DNA of 64,000 nucleotides from Spirodela intermedia (Eukaryota; Streptophyta; Magnoliopsida; Alismatales; Araceae), in contig LR746265.1 in NCBI GenBank assembly GCA_902729315.2, forward strand, positions 7,446,892 to 7,510,891. The letters are read 5' to 3'. The translations under genes and the position numbers were made by a program. Below are positions 35,502 to 48,400 of this stretch, piece after piece (the stretch's first letter is position 1; every line of letters begins with the position of its first letter). Under the pieces are notes generated by a model that was not told the DNA's origin, did not search any database, and saw nothing but the letters and a program-made list of their open reading frames with translations.

Positions 35502-36600
35502 AGAAGACCAACCCAGGAAGCTCCAGTCATTCATTTCTCTGAGGTCCCCTCCCTCTTCTGTGCCATTATTTTCCATTTGCAGTCATCTCGTCGTGGAGAT
35601 CTCTGAAGGCAGCTCCCCTCTGAATCACTTCTCCTCCTAAGCCACGGGCAGATCTGAGATTCACATGGCGGAAGTAGCCAACTCCGACGTTAATGCGGAG
35701 GGTCCGGGGGAAGTAGCCTCCTACTGCAACACAGCATGTGGGACTCCCCTGTTCTCCGGGTCGTTGGAGGAGGGTGGTCATAGTAATCTGAACCGTTCTG
35801 GCCTGCCGTCGACGCACGTGATCGCACAGCTGTCTCCCGTGGGCGGGCTAAGCTTTTAGTTACGTGGCTCACGGTCGGTTTGCCTCGCAGGAGTCCGGCA
35901 CGTGAGGTGAGAGAGAGGGTGAAAGAGAATAGGATAAAAATTACACAAGGTTGGTAAGTAAACAATGAAAAAATTTAGGGTATTTCAGGGAGGATAGGAG
36001 GCGCTTGATGGCGAATCTCCCGCCTTGTGAGGTTAGATGGCGATGAAAGCGGTAGAAGAAGGGGAAAGGCCCGCACGCCTTCTCGGTCAACATCGCTCTC
36101 TCCCCTCGGGTTTACATCCCGCCGGTGAGTGATAGCTTCCTTTCCTCGGTTTCAGATAGTATTGGAGTCGAGACTGTGGACGTCAACTTGAGCCTCCAAT
36201 GTTTCTGCCATCTGAATCTTTTTTCTCTCTCTTTGGCGGCATTCTATCCCCTTTTGATCCATATTTTAAAATGTTTCGGTCGACACCGGGAGAGCCATCG
36301 TGATCCGGAGGTCGATTGTTTCTGCAAGATAGCATGTTCCCTTCGCGCTGGCCAGGACTAGACTTCGCTGGAGATGTAGTTCTTAGTAGATCAGCCTTTA
36401 ATGAACCCCGAGTTCTCATTATGGTGATGCAGAAGTCATTTACTTCGGGATCCGCAATTCCCAGAAAAATATCTTCCGACAAGTTTCCTTGCTATGTCAC
36501 AGCTAGAAAAATTCAGTACATGAGAAAAAATCACAAGAAAATTCCCCAAAGATCCACTCAAACCAATGGGAAATCTTCACTATGTTAGGCTGAATTTTCT
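35502..36600. other. 3' flank of the kinase gene
   Basis: Moderately GC-rich, with short open frames on both strands that show no domain. It probably includes the 3' untranslated region. A possible unannotated small gene at 36125-36588 is not supported by any motif. Confidence 0.4.
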
Positions 36601-39540
36601 CTGGTTCTAAGGGTGATCTGATCTTAGGTTTGAGGCAATGGTTGATGAAATTTCATTCACCTCAGTGACTAATCAGGCTAATAAAAGAGAATGTAAAAGC
36701 ACTAAGGATAGCAAGAATAAGAGAATACAAAGCATCTTGTAATAGAGAAGATTTCATTAGAAATAGAAGATAAGTTGACACTCATAAGAAAAACTATTTT
36801 CACAAGAATTAAATTCTTCAATCAACTTATGTAAACACTCATATATTATTTTTACAAGCTTTGGCCTACCTATTAATGTAGCCCAAATATTGTTGTCAAA
36901 TCAGGGATGAAAAGTTTTTCAACAGAGGTGGCCAAAAATATATATTTAGAGGTGCCATAATTTTGTGAACAACTTCAATACACATTTTCAGATCATCTCA
37001 ATTCAAACAAAATGATGCGACTTAGTTTAAATCCTATTTCAATTGAACCAGAGGTTCATGAGACATGAAGATCTTTTTGCCCCAAATTTAGCTCAAAATG
37101 ATCCAATATGAGATTTGAACACATGTTTAATGTGTCAAAATCTCAATTCTCATTTTTACTATTTTTCATGATTTATTAATGTAAAGTAATCTCCCTATTG
37201 TTATCAAGGTGTTCCTATTTCTTAAGGACACTCTAACAAAATTCCCCTTTCTTTAAAACTATTCTAACAGAACCTTCGTACTTTTAGGGTTTAGATGTCC
37301 TTCAAGAGAAATACATTTAGCTATAAGTACTAACATATTTATCTGAAATCTATTTATTCAAATGAGTTCTATAAAATTTATTATCATCAATATAGAATTG
37401 AGAATAAATATCTAAATACAATAATAATTTTGCATTCAAAACTAATTCAGATTATCTCAAATACATCATGTGATACCAAAGAGACACATTAAATTATAAT
37501 ATCAATATAAATCATCATTATCTTGGTCACTTTTTGTTAGGTTTAAGTTCACACTTGATCAAGGAGAGGTTAACTTGATTGATTTCTACTCATTATTAGG
37601 ATAAGTCCTCTGTAAAAAAAAATAAAAAAATTCTTAACTTCTAAGGTATTTTAAAGTAGTTCAATTTAGTGGTTATATCCACTCTTCGAGAACAAGACTT
37701 ATTCTTCAACAACTATTGAGTGTTGGAATAAGTTCCTATAGAATTTTCCCCAAAAGTTGTCTTATAGACTCCAAGATGCCAACAATTGAATAATGGGTTA
37801 ACTCTTTTGAGTGATTAACTAAAGGTTAATCACACATTTATCCCATTAAGAATATGAAAGATTCCACTAAAAGTTACTTTTCAAAAGATGATGCTAATTA
37901 AAAGTGTGTTTTGAGTTTCAATGAAGGAGAAGAAGCTTGAAGCTTGATTTTTGTTGACCTTTTTCAGTAGTGATGTTAATACATGATTGGGGGGCTGCAT
38001 ATTACAAATGCTAGATAAGGAAGACTATTTGATACTTGAAAAATATTCAACTTAATGACTTTACATATTTAGAACAACCAGCTAGGATGTTTACTTCTAT
38101 ATATATTGTATTGTGGAAATACTCAATGGCAAGCTTGAGATGATAAAGTAAGGATGATTATTCTCTTCTAATCAATTGTTAGAAAAATATAGTATTTATA
38201 GAAAAATCATGTTTGAAAAACTTATCAGATTTGCACAATCTTTCAACTACTACTTTATCTATAATAACTAAGTGAATGACTACTAAATTGATATGAGATA
38301 TTCATTAAATAATTTAGACATCTTTAAGTGAAACCAATATGGAATCTTATTTAGACAACATCTATATCCAAATTGTATCCATTCAAATTAGTTTGTTAAT
38401 GATATGATATCATAAACATTAAAATGATAATAGATCTGTCACTAGAACATTGGTTTAACAGTTAAAATTAATCTGAATCATGTCAATTAAAATATAATCA
38501 TCAAGAAGACATCTTGACATATAAAATAACAACGTGAATTGTTCAGAATATTAAAATGACTTTATGAAATATAAGTATTAATATTCTAAAATTCTGTACA
38601 ATAATTTTTTTTATAAGATTTCAATCAACTAATTCAATATAAAGTTTATCTAGATGTATTAATATGAATACTTGAGTACATAGTGGACTGAGTAACTTTC
38701 ATACCTATATTTTGCTTAACAAAATCTTGTTGACTTGAGTATATCATAATCACTCCATTTCTCATTACAATATTTCTTATAAATATTGATGATTTCTAGA
38801 GAAATTTATAAATTAATAGTTTGATCATTTAATTGATGTTATAATTATTTGTCATCATCAAAATTATGAATTTAACATTTATGACATATAAAATTATGCC
38901 TCAGATAATATTCTCTAACATTCTAAAAATCTTAAGAAACAATATAAACAGTTTACATGCAATGAATTAGTTTGATATCAAGAATAATCAGAAGTAATTA
39001 TTTTACAAGGCATTCATCTAGCACATATTGAATAAGTTTACATGCCCATGTCTTTCATCTAGATTGACACAATAGATGACTAGTTTTTGGAGTTGACAAC
39101 ATAAATTGAGCCATTGATATCATCTCAATTAATGCAGTTGAGACTTAATTGTTATCACTTTGCTAAAGTATAATAACTTATTCTCATGTTATGTTAAGTA
39201 AGATAGTCACCCAATAATTTTAATCTTAACAAAAATGAGATTATACATCGGACATAGCAATTTCTCATTTTTTTCACATATATGAGAATATAGCATCCAT
39301 TGTGATCATCATCAGAGAGTAGGAGACTTCTCTTGTATATTGGATCCGCATCTGCATGTGTGGAATATCATCTTTGAAACTTATGTGACTCTGAAGCGTT
39401 AGTAGACCACCATTTTGCATAAGGAACAATACTCTCATTGGTACCCTTATTTAGAACTAACATCAATGCATGATATAATTTCTGAGAACAATGGCCATAT
39501 TCTCCATAAATTTGACCTTATCTTCTAAGCCTTGATTATC
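36601..39540. other. AT-rich spacer
   Basis: No open frame of note. Faint similarity of 38290-39100 to 13600-14500 suggests old dispersed repeats. Confidence 0.5.
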
Positions 39541-40159
39541 GTGGGCGAGTATTCTCCCAAGTCAAACTATCCATTAAAGACTGCGCAGTAGTCCTTGTCT
39601 CGAATCCGGCTTTCTCTCAACCAAGCTCCCAGAAAAGCCCAGTCCACGCCGAAGGTTTGCCAAGTCGAGTTAGGACATGAGAATCTATGGTCTTTACCAG
39701 GTTAAGACACGCAGATGTCTGTGATCTATCCAGAATTTCGTGCTCAGTTTTTCTGAAAAGAAGCTCTTTACACAGCTGACGTCGATAGTTGACTTTGATC
39801 TGCAGGGATTTCTTTAGACCTGGAAACGGTCTCTTGGCAGCCGATCTACCCTGCTAGCGTGGCCGTGGGCCGTGAAGACCGAGGCGCTGTGGGTATAGAC
39901 GTTTCGTCGGCGTTGACCTGCCCTCTTCGAAGTCCTCCTCCATCCCTGCTCGACTGGCCTTCCGCCATTAACCCCGACGGGCAATAGGAATGAGGAAAAA
40001 GGGAACTTGCCACCTACCTCCGACTCTCCGCGGGAGTGTCCGCTTCATTCCGTCACATCATAGTTTACCGCAGCAGGTGGGGGAAGGGAGCAGGAATCTC
40101 TAGAAATTCTCTGAGGGGAAGCTTCGGGGGCCACGGCCCTGTGGTGCGGTACGCACCGT
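39541..40159 (+). promoter_or_regulatory. GC-rich upstream region of the cyclotransferase gene
   Basis: Composition changes sharply from AT-rich spacer to GC-rich DNA, ending at the start codon. It presumably holds the promoter and 5' untranslated region. No clear TATA box was found. Confidence 0.35.
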
Positions 40160-42379
40160 ATGAACTCGCAATTTCGGACCAGGCGAGGACAGAGGAAGGG
40201 GTCGCTTGGTTTGTCTTCGGTTCCTTCCATCCGTCTCCCCTCCGCGGCTTCCCCTCCCGTCGTGCGGTGGAGCGCCATCCCAGGCAGGATGGCGGCCCCC
40301 CTGGGTTTGTTGATGTTCGTCTTCACCCTCGTACTCGTCGGTTATGTCACCTGGGAAAAGGTCTTCGCTACCGGCGCTTCGTCCTTTTCTCACCAAGTTC
40401 TCCTTTCGGAGAGTTCTCCCGCGCGGGGAACCGCCGTGTATTCCATTGAGGTGGTCAAAGAGTACCACCATGATCCTGATGCCTTCACGCAGGTAGGCCA
40501 TTTATGCGTTTCTTCCCTTCTCGTCTTCCTTTCAGAACTAGAATTTGGACGTCTCCAATTCTTGCCAATAACTGCAGTATCTGCAAATTGTCGATCACGA
40601 AAGGTTTACTTCTTGCTACCGCATCCTCTGCTAGATATCTTCAGGTATTGCCATTGAAGGCGGGAACGACTAATTAAGGGAGTTAACGAAGTAGCATGAA
40701 ACCTAAATTGGATAGTCTTCTCTCCATCTTTTTTCATCTCTCATGGAATGCATTAGGAACAGATCTTAGCCAAAGACAGCGTTTAGAAACCAGAGAATTT
40801 TTTTCTACGTTGCTGAAAATGCCCAAATCCATTCGTTTCAGACATGAAGGCAGACATTTTCGCTACATTACCGAGAACTTGAATGGTCAGATTGCTCAGA
40901 TAAGCCCTGCCACACGCATGGTACCAATTTCTGGAGATGTTGCTCCATGCCTAGCCCTATTGGTCTCGAAGAAACGTTGCTTAAATGTGGGAGGAATGGG
41001 AGTGATCACTGTTTTTGAGCTTGATGCCATGGTGAACTATGTTTAATTGGTCTATGCACGAATGAGCTCACTAAAGATTCATAAGATTCCTGATAAACCT
41101 AGAGCCATCGCCCTTCCCTTATAAGTTTTTGCTACTTTGTTTCTTCTCTTATAGCAATGATTCAAGGCATGGCAAAGCTCCCCCAATGGGTCAAGTCTGT
41201 CAGTGTCTCTACATCGTATTATATCTTCTTCTTCCTTCCTTCTAGGTTCTCTTTCCCTCTTCTCTCCCATGTTTTCGTCACCTCTGCTTCTATTTATTTC
41301 TTTGGATATCCTCAAACACAACAGGTATGATTCATGGTGAACTGAGTGCTGGCTGGTTTGAAATTTCAGTTGCACCCTCCATCTTATTCATGTGATATAT
41401 TGCCGTATATTCCTGTAAATGGGTGACTATCACAGTTTCTGTGCTCTGTATTTCTTTATTTCTTACTGGACAAGTTTGTTTTCTGGCCAGAGGAATCATT
41501 AACGCAGGACGTAGAGAGGGAGTTCACAAGCGTCCATACCACAAGATTGATTTTTGACGGAATGAAAAAGACATATATAGTAGAATCGTAAGCGTAGGGT
41601 GCCACCCTAATCGAAAATATTTCCCCAGGGGTTATCTGAAACCTCCAATCAATAGAATGGTGTAAGAAAATAACAAATATATCAAATAATTTGCTGGAAG
41701 GCATGAAACGAATTGAAAACAGAAAAAATCGTAGCAAAAAGGAGTGGCACTTTTGAAGAGTTATGTTTTACAATAAAATATAATTCGGTCGTCTAATTGG
41801 GCTTAAAGCACCTGCATTAAGTGCAAAAAAAACAATATACATTTTACAGATCCGTCTAATTGGGTAATTCTTGCCGTACACAATCTTCTTCTCATACCTC
41901 ATTTACTATAAGAAGCCATTCTAACTAAGACAGCTGGCAGGACTAGATATAGTTTAAGGATGATCCAAAAGTCTATCCGAATTGTATTTGCACACATAGG
42001 GCAAATTGATTTTTGTATCATGGGAGGAGCTCATGATCAACAGTGAGGGCATGAGTCGGTTAAGTGTTGGAGATATATTTTGATGATCTTACATCAATAA
42101 TATGAGATCAGTCCTTTGTCTGGGACGGAAATTGATAACTATAGAATCTTCAGCAGCCTTTGCTTGAAGCAGCTGCCATGAATCGAGGGGGCGCCTAACA
42201 AACCCTCTTTTGGTTTATAATTACGCACAGAATAAAGCTAAAATATGGTATTTATTACTTTTAAGACAGTGCATAAAATCAGGGTAACTGTGTGATAAAA
42301 TCATTGGAAGTGATAATTACTTGCTGTTGGCTAATTCAGTGGGCTTTCATAAGGCATTTTTTCATAGATATGTGTCTGG

Positions 42380-42416
<37 letters not shown>

Positions 42417-45400
42417 TATTATTATTTTATTCTCTTTTTATTTATCTCCATTCTCTTGATTGCTCTCCAGCTCTAACCACAGAAACCTGAATACCTCTAA
42501 AGGAATGTGCTTGGGTGGTTGACAGACGCTGTTTTTTTTTCAAGAAAATCAACGTGATAGTTCTTTTCTTTTTATTAGAATATTTTTAAGGTCAAGTACC
42601 CTAAGGATAGCAAGGGTCAAATGGTACAAATTGTTTATGAATCTCTGAAATTTCATAAGCTGCTAGCGAGTTTTTCTCTTCAGTGGGTTGAAGCTTGAGT
42701 GACCCTGGTTTGTGTGTTAGGTTTATTATGATGGCAGTTTACATGCATGCAGATTGAGCTTTTCTCTTGCTGAAAATATTTGATTCATGTGCGGACTGAG
42801 TTGCAACAAGATAGAAAACCCTGCACACTTCATAGAATATTTTTTACTTTTGTAATATTTGGTTTCAATGATTTTTTATATTGTGTTACCATTGTTTTAT
42901 TTTTAAGTAATTGACAGGGGTTTCCTCTTAATTTCAGGGACTCCTATATGCTGGAAATGACACACTATTCGAATCTACTGGTCTTTATGGGCATGTAAGT
43001 TAATGCTCTTCAATAAATCTGTCAACCAATTGGTCCTTTTATGTTAATTGTACCAATAAAACATGTCATAAATTTAAGACTTAGGCTGATCTATATCCAC
43101 ATTTAAGTTTGATGACACCTTAACTTATTGTATGCTTGAATAGAATATGGTGTCATTTCTGTGATTTTCTTTTAATTAACGAAAATAAAATAAGGTCATC
43201 CTAAAAAACGCATACAATCGTATATAATAATTGCTGCAGAAGAATGATTTCCTTTCCTTGTTACGAGTAAGCCAATGGTAGGCATAGAATGCGCTGATCA
43301 CATGGCTAGGTAGTACATCTTTAAAGAAAATGCCATGTTTTTCTGATTTCCTTCAACAATTTTCAAGGAAAAACCTGAGAACTCTATAAAGGAATTGCCT
43401 GGTTGGAATGACTTATGTGCAGCACGGTACTTGATTTAAAGATTTGTTCTTTAGACATTTGACTAATCTAATACTGTATTTGTGATCTTTTGCCTGGCCC
43501 ATGTACATATTTTCTCAAAGCTGGAATAATACAGAAATTCGACTTTCTTCATTATTCAATAAACTATATGTCTGAATGTACATTTTTCAGGATTTTTAGT
43601 ATGAAATAGTGGTGAAGTCCAACTAAGCCTAAATTTACTTTAATGTGCATAGCTATGTGTAAATATTGCTCCGTGTGCCTTTATTGTGGATGTTCCTTAA
43701 TTTTGTGCTTATTATTTCATCTGATTGAATTCCAGTCTCTTGATTATGTGATTGATTTTATTGACATCATAGTCACTGTTCATAATGCCGCTAAAACGTC
43801 AGAAAATATTATGGCCATTGTAAACTGATAGTATCCTTTGCAGCTGATTTCACTTTATTGAGCTCAACACTGTGCAGCTTATTTTGCCTAAAATAAGTTT
43901 AGTTTCGTTCGTACAATGTTCTTGTAAGATAAACTGTCAGCGCAAACTTCTGGGGCACGAATGAGATGAAAAGTGGATTTTCCCTCCAGCACAATCACGT
44001 AGGGTTCCCACGATGGCCATTATTAAAGGGTTATGAATATATCTTTGGACTGCTTATGATGATCACGATTGGTTTCACTGTCTGATGGCCCATTTAATTT
44101 TTCATTTGAAAAATAACTTATGCACTTCATAGTACTAGTCTTCCCTAAATCCTTGTGTATTAACTTGTTGAAGTAACATGAGTGGTGCTAAGAATTTAAA
44201 TTTTACCCAGTTTAATGAGTTAGTCTTACTATGCATTGAAATTTATATTATGAAATAAACATATATTTCAAATATTTTTGGAAAATATTTTATAAGTAAC
44301 AAAATATGTTTATACTTTTTGTTTTCCTGCCCCACAGATACGTCGAATTGGTCATGGATATTTTTCTATATTCCTTTGCCCATACCAATACTTCTCATAG
44401 AAGTAAACTCTTTACGTCAAAAGTTGCAAGAAATAGAGTTTATTTTCTGAAATGATAACAGTATCCTAATTATATCCTAACATCTGTTTCTCCATTCGGT
44501 TACTAAAACCAAGTTTTCTCGATTTTCCTTCCTCTTCCTCTCGTAGTTGGTTGTTCTCTTCTTTTCTACCCCCTTTTCGCTTCCCTTATCTTTTACTTCG
44601 CTGTTCTACTAGGGGAGGGAGAGGTTGCTGAGGTGCAAAAGAAAAAGTGGAATGGAGATAACTTGAGGCGGAGGTTGGGGGGGGGAGGTGTAGTGGAGGT
44701 GTTGGGTGGGAACCCCTATAGAAAGTCAGCAACAGTAGGGATGATGGAGGACTGGAAAGTCGGCTTAGGGAGTAGCTTAAGGAGTGGGAAAAAGTGGCTT
44801 AGAGAAAGATTGGGGGGTGTGAGGAGGTGGAAAATCAAAGGCAGAGGGATGTAGAAAGACTGGGGAGAGGAAGAGAGAGAGAGTCATTTCGACCATCTGT
44901 TTGAGGAGGATAAACTATTGTCTACTCTTTCCAAACTAATGCCCTTAATTGGAAGGCTTATTTCTAATGTTTGGGATCTTTTTATGCAGTTTTTTCTTTG
45001 TAAATATGATGAAAAATGTTGATTGTATCGAATTATTATCATTTTTATTAGTTGTGTGTTACCAAACTCATTTAGCCTTCGTTATTTAATATTTTTTGAG
45101 TTTTTTTATCACATGCTTTGCTTAATGTTCCATTGCCCTGGTAGAATTTTCAGAAACCTTTGGCATCCATTGATAAATTAGGCCATGGATGTTTGACTAG
45201 TGTTTAAAATATTTGCTCTTTTCAGTCATCTGTTCGCAAGGTTCTTCTCCAGACTGGGAAGGTAATTATCATTGTTTAAGTTACCAGATACGGTTTGAGT
45301 TACCCTTCCTCAAATTATTCTACTTTCTTTCAATTGAAGGTTTATGATATCGTCACTACTGTTTTCTAAAGCCAAGCACAGTACGAATTAGTATGTTGTT

Positions 45401-48400
45401 CTGTTCTTTTAACCAAGACCTCCCGTTCTAGGGTTAAGGTAAGGGGTTGCTTCATATTACAAAATTTGCAAAGCAGAATGATTGAGCTGTGCACATCAGG
45501 AGCATTGGCACATCCATCATAAATTGAGGGGTTGTGGAGTCATAGGATGACTCCGTCTTCTGCCCTTTCTATTGTGCTTTTTTTGATGTAGTCCCTTCTA
45601 TTGCTCACTATTCTCAATAGCACTAGATCTTACAACTTAGCTATCCTTCCTCACTTTTTTTTCCTTTGACTCTCCCTAGTCAGAGCATCAACAGGATTTG
45701 ACTGATTGAATTCCTCATTGACGGTATTTCTAAAGGAAGTGATAATGTCTTTTCAATTTGATTTCTATTTAGAGTTTACACATTAAGTGTCAGCATATGG
45801 CTGTAGATGCTGACACTTCTCCAACTACCACCTTTGTCAGCATTGTGGTCTGACTTTGCATTATTAGGAAGTTGAAACTCTTTATCTTCGAACCCATTAA
45901 ATTTGATGTTCAGTGCTTTGTTGACGAGGCAAAGGATCTTCAATGAAGGGTGAGGAAGGCATGTTATCGCTGTCGAATTTGGTAACAAGAAAGAAGGGTG
46001 AGGAAGGGTTTCCTACAACTGGATTATAACCTTAAGAGGAGGCTCAGAGCCATGTATGGAAGCTGTAAAATGAGCATCAAATAATTTGTTGCAAGAGTCA
46101 CCATCAGTCTATGTTTGTTCTTAAGAATAGTGTACCGGAAGAAGAGCACTTTTATTAGTGATGTTAATGAGCTTATGGTTGAACTGTGTACCCAATGTTT
46201 TTTTTAATAATTGTTGTCCTTTATTTGAGTGCTCCAGTAAAAACGAAGGTTCAACTTTTAACTTGTTAAAATACAATGCATTTCACGGTTATCAGATTCT
46301 CTAAGAATTTCATTTGGTTGATATATAGGGTAAATGATTTGATTAACTGTAGAGTGATTTGTTGTGGAAACATGTTTGAGTGTTTGAAATTCTTCACGAA
46401 CTTGGAGTTGGTGTAGGCTCCACCACGAAAAAGATAGAAATTTCGGTGAATGTCTCAGTTGAAAGGAAGAGTCTTTGGCTCAGACAAAGTGATGATTCCG
46501 TGAGCAGTTGGACGAATTTCAAGGTTTTAAAATATTTATTAACGAATATCTAACTTGATCCACGTGAATGGGCTTTTTCATTTGAACGAATTCGATTCAA
46601 CAAAGGTTTTAAAATGAAAACTTGGACCCTGGGAATTTACAATGAAGCTTCTGTGTGTATCACCATGTGCCAAAATGAGCAGTTGGACAAAATGATAGCG
46701 AATTCTGATGAATGAGGTGGTGAGGGAAACCTGAGATGTCTGATGAACCTTGGTGTCTTGGTCATCCACGTGGTGCTTGCCATTGGCTTTCTGAGTAATG
46801 GAAAGAAAAGGAAGGAAAGCTGAATAAGTGTGGGAAAAATGAGATAAGAATTTGGCAATACAGGAGATGATAGAGGGATTTTTTAGAAAGAGGGAGGGAG
46901 AGGGCTGACTGTATGAATAGAAGAAAGCCTGGGAAAGTGTAGACAGGTCCGAAAGTGGAAGAAGAAAGGACGGGAGATGAATCGGTCTCGTTATGAATCC
47001 ATTGCATTTGATATTTGAGCAATAAGATTGAAGCTGACAACACATTTGTGCAAAAGTCAACAATTCGACCCAGGTCTTGGAAACTGTAGGTGAAGCCAAT
47101 TTGACGAAAATCAGAACGATCGGGGAGTGTTACAATTCCAGCAGACTGAGCTAACCATATGGGAATTGGTCTAGAAGCTAATGCAAAAGGGTTTTTGGAA
47201 GGATGAACTAAAAGGGAAACTTTCGATCATGGCTCAGGTTTCTCACCAGGGACCTGAACTGTATAGAATACAATAAGGGCATTTCCATAGGAAACAAGTG
47301 CTTTCATGGATGCTAGCGAGGGTATTTACTTTTGACAAACATTACGTTGAGTGTTCATAGGAGGGCACCCACCGTACAAATAAGGTAAGTGGTAAGAACC
47401 TTGATCTAGAAAGAGTAGGATTCTTTTCGAGGGGAACGGGAAACAGGGGTTAGGGAAAGAAGGTTTGAGTCATGGAGACCAAATCTGTTCCACCACAAGT
47501 AGGTGGAGGATCTCCAGGAACCTCTAGGACCAAGTGCTTTTTTCCTGGCCCCCTAAACAACTGAGTCCCCTTATTTATAGCCTTGGCCTCTCCCCTTTGC
47601 ACGTAGATGCTTACTAACTTCCACGGTGGTTCGACCCGTAGAAGCTGGGAGCTTCTTCCTTCATGTCTTGATTGGAGGCTTATCAGTAAGCTAATGGTGT
47701 TCGACACAATGAGCCACACTAATAGTGGCACTGTAGTCTGCAAAATGAAATGAAAAACGACAAAGATAGAAGTCAAAGCTTCGGGTTCCTTCAAAACATG
47801 AAGAGTTTGGACATTAACGCTGTGTCTTGTAATATGGTCCTGCAGAGGGTTCATTCATATCCCAGGAAATTTAAGGTACCTTTCTGGAATTTAAACTTCC
47901 ATCTGGGTAAATTTTCTCTAGAAGCTTAAGCTGCTGTAAATTTGCAGACATTAATGGAATTCAATTGGTCTTCGCAGAATTTTTGGATGATGTTTTATCG
48001 CTACAAAACATTGTACCCAATCAAGTATTTAACAGTGACCCCAAGATTTCAAGGAGTTGGAACCGTAGGGCTATACATTTAATTTGTTGATGATGTTCAA
48101 TGACTTGATTTAAGCAAGCATTGAACTACCATAGTGGTGCAAGCCAATAAATAATTATGATGAATGGAATATAATACAGTATGATTTTAGAGAAAGGTAG
48201 TTCATTGCATAACGGTTTGGCATGCAATAATTTCACCATTAGCTGATTAGTCATTCTTTATAGGTTAGCTGACCCTACAGTTTATTCCTCCAAATATGCA
48301 CCAATTACTTTGATTAAAATGTTCTTTTTTGCTTATTTTTCGCAATATTTTTTGTCTTTTTTCCTCTATTTTCATTTTTCCCTTTAATCACACCCTTTGA

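Noticed and set aside
42381-42427. Regular CAT repeats as a possible CRISPR-like array
   Set aside because: A simple trinucleotide microsatellite with no spacers, in a plant genome.
44633-44854. A 73-codon Gly/Lys/Arg-rich frame in intron 2 of the cyclotransferase gene
   Set aside because: It is a purine-rich low-complexity stretch with no motif.
46578-47099. A 173-codon minus-strand frame in intron 3 of the cyclotransferase gene
   Set aside because: Composition is Ser/Phe/Leu-rich with no conserved motif; kept only as a hint of an old insertion.
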